From contig NZ_BDOQ01000003.1 in NCBI RefSeq assembly GCF_003112435.1, positions 620,001 to 684,000 on the forward strand: a DNA stretch of 64,000 nucleotides. The letters run 5' to 3'. Position numbers and translations under genes: made by a program. Below, piece after piece: positions 60,011 to 64,000 of the stretch (within the stretch, counting starts at the first letter, position 1; each line of letters begins with the position of its first letter). The notes under the pieces were generated by a model. It saw nothing but the letters and a program-made list of their open reading frames with translations, was not told the DNA's origin and ran no database searches. The DNA is from Novimethylophilus kurashikiensis (GTDB lineage Bacteria; Pseudomonadota; Gammaproteobacteria; Burkholderiales; Methylophilaceae).

Positions 60011-61421
60011 GGATTTCGTTGACCTGTGCCGGGTTGGCCTTGCCCTTGCTGGCTTTCATCACCTGGCCGACCAAGCCGTTAAAGGCTTTTTCCTTGCCCG
60101 ATTTGTACTCGGCCACCATGGCGGCATTGGCGGCCAGCACTTCGTCCACGATTTTCTCGATCGCGCCAGCATCCGAAACCTGTTTCAGGCCCTTGCTTTC
60201 GATAATCGCGTCCGCATCGCCTTCGCCAGTCCACATCGCGTCGAAAACTTCCTTGGCGATTTTGTTGGAAATGGTGCCGTCCTGGATGCGCTTGAGCAGT
60301 CCTGCCAAGTGATCAGGCGAGACTGGAGAGGCTGAAATATCCAGGCCTTCCTCGTTCAGCTTGGCAGCAAGGGTGCCCATCAACCAATTGGCGACCAGCT
60401 TGGCTTCGCCGCCGAAAGCCGCCGTGGCGGAAACGAAATAATCAGCGAAGCCGCGAGATGACGTAATGGTGCTGGCATCATAGGCCGGCAAGCCGTATTC
60501 CTGTTCGAAGCGTGCTTTCATTGCTTCTGGCAGTTCCGGCATGGATTGCTTCACATCTGAAATGTAGTCGCTCGTGATTTCCAGCGGCAGGAGGTCGGGG
60601 TCAGGGAAGTAGCGGTAGTCATTGGCTTCTTCCTTGCTGCGCATGGCACGGGTTTCGCCTGTTTCCGGGTCAAACAGTACGGTTGCCTGCTGAATAGTGC
60701 CGCCGTCTTCCAATGTTTCGATCTGCCAGCGGGTTTCGTACTCGATAGCCTGCTGCATGAAGCGGAAGGAGTTGAGGTTCTTGATTTCGCGGCGGGTACC
60801 CAGCTTGTCCGAGCCCTTGGGGCGCACGGAAACATTGACGTCGCAACGGAAAGAGCCTTCCTGCATGTTGCCGTCGCAAATGCCGATCCATTGCACCAGC
60901 TCGTGCAGTTTCTTGGCGTAAGCCACGGCTTCGGCGGCAGAACGCATGTCGGGCTCGCTGACGATCTCCAACAGCGGTGTGCCCGCACGGTTGAGGTCGA
61001 TGCCGGTCATCCCGTGGAAGTCTTCATGTACCGACTTGCCCGCGTCCTCTTCCAAATGGGCGCGAGTAATCCGGATGGTTTTCTCGCTGTCGCCGACTTG
61101 GATGGTGAGCGAACCCTTACCTACGACGGGAAGCTCGTATTGGCTGATCTGATAACCTTTGGGCAGATCGGGATAAAAGTAATTCTTGCGGGCGAAAACA
61201 GAGCGAGGGGCAATCTCGGCATTAATCGCCAGGCCGAATTTGACGGCACAGTGGACAGCCTCTTTATTGAGTACGGGCAACACACCCGGGAGCGCGATGC
61301 TGACCTCGCAAGCCTGGGTATTAGGCGCCGCGCCGAATGCGGTAGAAGCGCCCGAGAAGATTTTGGTGTTGGTTTGAAGTTGGGCGTGCGTTTCCAGCCC
61401 GATGACGACTTCCCACTGCAT
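59991..61421 (-). CDS. gatB: Asp/Glu-tRNA amidotransferase subunit B
   Basis: tRNA-binding subunit of GatCAB, which converts misacylated Glu-tRNA(Gln) or Asp-tRNA(Asn) to the correct amide form. The 476-residue protein starts [17 protein letters not shown] and contains [32 protein letters not shown] and the C-terminal YqeY-like part. No gatC or gatA lies upstream of it, where they are expected; 6S RNA and zapA are found instead. A longer frame to 61484 would run into the 6S RNA. Confidence 0.95.
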   Translation of the reverse strand: MQWEVVIGLETHAQLQTNTKIFSGASTAFGAAPNTQACEVSIALPGVLPVLNKEAVHCAVKFGLAINAEIAPRSVFARKNYFYPDLPKGYQISQYELPVVGKGSLTIQVGDSEKTIRITRAHLEEDAGKSVHEDFHGMTGIDLNRAGTPLLEIVSEPDMRSAAEAVAYAKKLHELVQWIGICDGNMQEGSFRCDVNVSVRPKGSDKLGTRREIKNLNSFRFMQQAIEYETRWQIETLEDGGTIQQATVLFDPETGETRAMRSKEEANDYRYFPDPDLLPLEITSDYISDVKQSMPELPEAMKARFEQEYGLPAYDASTITSSRGFADYFVSATAAFGGEAKLVANWLMGTLAAKLNEEGLDISASPVSPDHLAGLLKRIQDGTISNKIAKEVFDAMWTGEGDADAIIESKGLKQVSDAGAIEKIVDEVLAANAAMVAEYKSGKEKAFNGLVGQVMKASKGKANPAQVNEILKQKLA

Positions 61422-61473
61422 CTTGTTTTTGCCTGAATGGAGAATGGCCGATTTGAAGACAGCCGAAAAATAA

Positions 61474-61648
61474 ATTCCCCGCAAGTGCCGTCAGGGCCCG
61501 CATCCTGAACGCTAGGCGTCAGGGGGTCGCAGCCGGAGCACATCAGGCACGCCCACTAAGGGCACGCACAACAGTGCTCGGATTGGTCGCAACCAATTGC
61601 TCAGATATTGGTTCAAGGAATCTAGAGCCTTGACGAACACCGCAGGGA
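61474..61648 (-). ncRNA. ssrS: 6S RNA (SsrS)
   Basis: The minus strand starts CCCTGCGGTGTTCGTCA and ends TGACGGCACTTGCGGGG; these two ends pair with G-U allowances to form a long closing stem. Inside lie CCTTGAACC and GGTTGCGACC blocks and a large central region, giving a rod of about 175 bases, as expected for 6S RNA, which binds the housekeeping RNA polymerase. Its place directly downstream of zapA is the conserved location of ssrS in proteobacteria. The ends are estimates; I could not fold the RNA. Confidence 0.75.
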
Positions 61649-61660
61649 AACCGGTTTAAG

Positions 61661-61708
61661 CGTTTATATTGGATTCGAACGAAGCAACATTCGAATTCGA
61701 TATAAACG
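61661..61708. repeat. Long inverted repeat between zapA and 6S RNA
   Basis: The arms CGTTTATATTGGATTCGAA and TTCGAATTCGATATAAACG pair at 17 of 19 positions around a 10-base loop. The repeat starts at the zapA stop codon and ends about 12 bases before the 6S RNA. It is AT-rich and lacks a T tract. It may include the 6S promoter (TTGACG is seen on the minus strand at about 61711) or protect the zapA message end. Confidence 0.7.
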
Positions 61709-62014
61709 TCAAAATAGCTTTTCTTGATCCATCAATGCGCGATCAAGCTGTTCCTGCATGCTTCCGATTCTACGCTTGAAGTCGCCAATGTCAAACCCGC
61801 CGGACCGCGTAGTAAGGAGTTCATGCGCGATATTGAGCGCCGCCATGATAGCGATGCGCTCCACCCCGATGACTTTGCCGGAGTCGCGAATTTCACGCAT
61901 TTTGCGGTCGAGATAAGAGACTGCCAAGAGCAGTTCTTCCTGCTCGTCTTCCGGGCAGGCGACGCGGAACTCGCGTCCCATAATGGAAACATCCAACCCT
62001 TTGACTTCGCTCAC
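61709..62014 (-). CDS. zapA: Cell division protein ZapA
   Basis: A 101-residue FtsZ-ring stabiliser with KGLDVSIMGREFRVACPEDE and LNIAHELLTTRSG, followed by a coiled-coil tail. GTG start overlapping the zapB-like stop as GTGA. The zapB-zapA-ssrS order is common in proteobacteria. Confidence 0.93.
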   Translation of the reverse strand: MSEVKGLDVSIMGREFRVACPEDEQEELLLAVSYLDRKMREIRDSGKVIGVERIAIMAALNIAHELLTTRSGGFDIGDFKRRIGSMQEQLDRALMDQEKLF

Positions 62015-62214
62015 AGCGTTGTTCCTTCAGGCAGATGTTCGATGATGGCTTGCAGTCGATTGCCGGCTTGCGTCATGTTGTCTTTCAATTGCCGGGCATC
62101 GCTCTGGGCTTGCGCCAGTTCCTGCCGCAACTGGTGGTTCTCGTTGCGCAGGCGCTGAGCCAACGCAATAAATTGCGCGAGCTTCTCTTCCAAAGCTTTC
62201 AAATCGGCTTCCAT
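62011..62214 (-). CDS. ZapB-like coiled-coil cell division protein
   Basis: A 67-residue protein made almost wholly of one heptad-repeat coiled coil (MEADLKALEEKLAQFIALAQ then RLRNENHQLRQELAQAQSDA). The ZapB/TIGR02449 type lies beside zapA in many proteobacteria. I choose the ATG at 62214; a start at 62250 adds 12 residues. Confidence 0.83.
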   Translation of the reverse strand: MEADLKALEEKLAQFIALAQRLRNENHQLRQELAQAQSDARQLKDNMTQAGNRLQAIIEHLPEGTTL

Positions 62215-62339
62215 GGCGCAACTATAAGTGGAAAAAGCCAGTCTGGTCAACCGTTAAGGCTAATTTGTGAAAGTATTACAGTATGTTAACAAGTGGCTTT
62301 AGATTGCCGCTCCAGCCCATATCCCCTACAATGCCGCCA

Positions 62340-62530
62340 CGTTGTCAGGTGTCCTGACGCTCGTCCGAGCGAAAGGATGAAACGGGAAACAGGTGTGAAA
62401 CCTGTGCTGCCCCCGCAACGGTAAGTAAGTGAGGGTTCATCAACACGCCACTGTGGCAGAAGCCATGGGAAGGCGATGAATCAAGACTTGCGAGCCCGGA
62501 GACCGGCCTGATCACGCAGTTGGAAATACC
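62340..62530 (+). ncRNA. Cobalamin riboswitch
   Basis: The region contains GAAACGGGAAACAGGTGTG, AACCTGTGCTGCCCCCGCAACGG, and GCCCGGAGACCGGCCTGAT, the conserved core of the AdoCbl riboswitch in the right order and spacing. Downstream, GGCCGGGAGACCTTTGGTCTGCCC could form the alternative helix of the expression platform. It precedes the BtuB-type receptor gene, which it should switch off when cobalamin is plentiful. Confidence 0.95.
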
Positions 62531-62647
62531 ACGGGGTGATGGTGTTAAGGCCGGGAGACCTTTGGTCTGCCCTTTCTGCGCATTCCCTTTGTTATTTCCG
62601 TTATGCAATTTGGTGTGCGGGGTCGCATGCCCAAAGGGAGCAATTAA

Positions 62648-64000
62648 GTGAAAAAAATTACAGTCGCTGGCTTAGCCGGTTTGCTATCAGCCGTTCCAGC
62701 GTATGCACACGATTCTATTTATTCCGACGATGTCGTTGTCACGGCAAACCGTATTCCGCAACCGCGTGAGGCAGTGCTGGCCGATGTTTCAGTGATTACT
62801 GGGGAGGAAATCGCGCGCTCAGGGCAGTCCTCGCTGGTAGAAGTGCTGAGAACATTGCCTGGAGTCGAGATCGAAAGCAATGGCGGTTTGGGTATGGCCT
62901 CTGCTGTGCACTTGCGCGGAACAAGTTCTCAATCCGTTGTCGTCTTGGTCGACGGGCTGCGTGTAGGTTCGGCTACGCTCGGTACGACAGCGTTCGAGCA
63001 AATTTCTCCTGATCAAGTCGAGCGAATCGAAGTAGTCCGCGGCCCAGCTTCCAGCCTTTACGGTGCAGATGCTGTCGGCGGAGTGATTCAAATATTTACC
63101 AAGCACGGGGAAAGCAAACCGGTAGCGAGCGTCTCTTTCGGCTATGGTAGCTACAACACGAGAAAGGCGACCGCCAGCCTGAGTGGTGCAATAGGCGATA
63201 CTCGGGCTTCCTTGAATATCAGCACGCTAAATACCGACGGGATTTCCTCTCTGAGAAATCAAACGGAGCGAGCAGCTGATCATGATGCCTACAGAAACGA
63301 ATCCATATCTGCCTCCATCGATCATAAGATTGTCGATGGACATGAAATAGGGCTACAGATATACGACAGCTTTAATCATGCCCAATTCGATGACGATTCT
63401 CTCTTTTCGTCCCATCAATATATGACCCAGCGAGGGATAAGTCTCACCAGCCGTAATCAAATTACGACGATTTGGCATAGTACCCTGCGCGTTGGCGAGG
63501 GGGAAGACGCCCTCAAGAGCTTCGGCAGTAGTTTCGGTGAAAACATCATCAGAACATACCAACGTCAGTACCTCTGGCAAAACGATGTGCAACTGCCTCT
63601 TGGAACGTTGACGCTCGCCTATGACCGGCTCGAGCAACACGTTGTATCTCTTACCGAGTTTGCTAAAACACATCGCAACGATAACGGCTGGCTTGCAAGT
63701 TATTTACTCGACGAAGGCCCGCACTCCTTCCAGTTCAGCATGAGACGCGACGACAATTCCCAGTTTGGCCAGCATACGACGGGCAATATTGCCTATGGCT
63801 ATCGCTTCAACCAGTTTTGGAAGGTATCCGGGAGCTATGGCACGGCATTTCGCGCACCTACGTTCGCAGACCTTTATTGGCCGTTCCAGGATTTCGGGCC
63901 GTCATATGGTACCTATCAAGGAAATCCCAATCTAAAGCCCGAGACTTCACGTAATAGGGAGGTGTCATTGACTTACGATCAGGGACACCATCGCGTCACT
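62648..64000 (+). CDS. btuB: BtuB-type TonB-dependent cobalamin receptor (3' end cut by window)
   Basis: Outer-membrane vitamin B12 importer; 451 N-terminal residues are present. It has a signal peptide (MKKITVAGLAGLLSAVPAYA), the TonB box DDVVVTANR, a plug domain with VEVLRTLPGVEIES, LRGTSSQSVVVLVDGLRVG and VERIEVVRGPASSLYGADAV, then beta-barrel strands. GTG start, following AAAGGGAG. The call rests on the family resemblance and the cobalamin riboswitch in the leader. The rest of the gene lies beyond the right edge. Confidence 0.93.
   Translation, partial: MKKITVAGLAGLLSAVPAYAHDSIYSDDVVVTANRIPQPREAVLADVSVITGEEIARSGQSSLVEVLRTLPGVEIESNGGLGMASAVHLRGTSSQSVVVLVDGLRVGSATLGTTAFEQISPDQVERIEVVRGPASSLYGADAVGGVIQIFTKHGESKPVASVSFGYGSYNTRKATASLSGAIGDTRASLNISTLNTDGISSLRNQTERAADHDAYRNESISASIDHKIVDGHEIGLQIYDSFNHAQFDDDSLFSSHQYMTQRGISLTSRNQITTIWHSTLRVGEGEDALKSFGSSFGENIIRTYQRQYLWQNDVQLPLGTLTLAYDRLEQHVVSLTEFAKTHRNDNGWLASYLLDEGPHSFQFSMRRDDNSQFGQHTTGNIAYGYRFNQFWKVSGSYGTAFRAPTFADLYWPFQDFGPSYGTYQGNPNLKPETSRNREVSLTYDQGHHRVT

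Overview
This window holds the chromosomal replication origin region of a Gram-negative, motile betaproteobacterium. The support is the gene order atpIBEFHA / parBA-rsmG-mnmGE-yidC-yidD-rnpA-rpmH / dnaA-dnaN-gyrB, followed by xerC-DUF484-dapF-lpxL, metK-(SAH riboswitch)-ahcY-metF and def-fmt-htpX-rsmB-ntrYX. A member of the Nitrosomonadales-type lineages seems likeliest, but I cannot place it to genus from sequence alone. No tRNA, rRNA, insertion sequence or CRISPR array was seen.

Layout. 1-11.5 kb: ATP synthase, chromosome partitioning, tRNA modification, membrane insertase and RNase P genes, all on the minus strand. 11.5-16.8 kb: dnaA, dnaN and gyrB on the plus strand, with DnaA boxes and an AT-rich stretch (oriC) around dnaA. 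ParB sites (parS) lie between dnaN and gyrB and between mnmE and mnmG. 17.3-36.4 kb: an accessory block that looks GC-richer than the origin genes, inserted between gyrB and sodB. 36.9-62.2 kb: housekeeping genes (sodB, xerC, dapF, lipid A acyltransferase, methyl cycle, fliW, smg, dprA, def/fmt, htpX, rsmB, two two-component systems, xth, pyrE, gatB, zapA/zapB) plus a probable 6S RNA next to zapA. 62.3-64 kb: a cobalamin riboswitch and the start of a BtuB-type receptor.

The accessory block is the most interesting part. It contains (i) a family 2A encapsulin operon: YezD-like protein, serine O-acetyltransferase, encapsulin shell, and a cysteine desulfurase with an N-terminal cargo extension; (ii) a nine-gene operon of mostly secreted or membrane proteins of unknown role (rhodanese-like protein without the catalytic cysteine, DUF6152-like protein, two paralogous secreted proteins, two related membrane proteins, a c-type cytochrome lipoprotein, a lectin-like protein, a GlcG/HbpS-like protein); (iii) a TonB-dependent receptor facing its own tonB-exbB-exbD-exbD operon; (iv) a sigma-54 activator without a receiver domain; and (v) a FadL-type channel with TusA and a DsrE2-like sulfur carrier. 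I find good -24/-12 promoters in front of the nine-gene operon, the receptor and tonB, with CAACA/TGTTG palindromes 100-200 bases upstream. This suggests one regulon driven by the sigma-54 activator. My inference is that the block imports a poorly soluble, possibly sulfur-containing compound, processes it in the periplasm, and passes sulfur to cytoplasmic carriers and the sulfur-storing encapsulin. The substrate is unknown.
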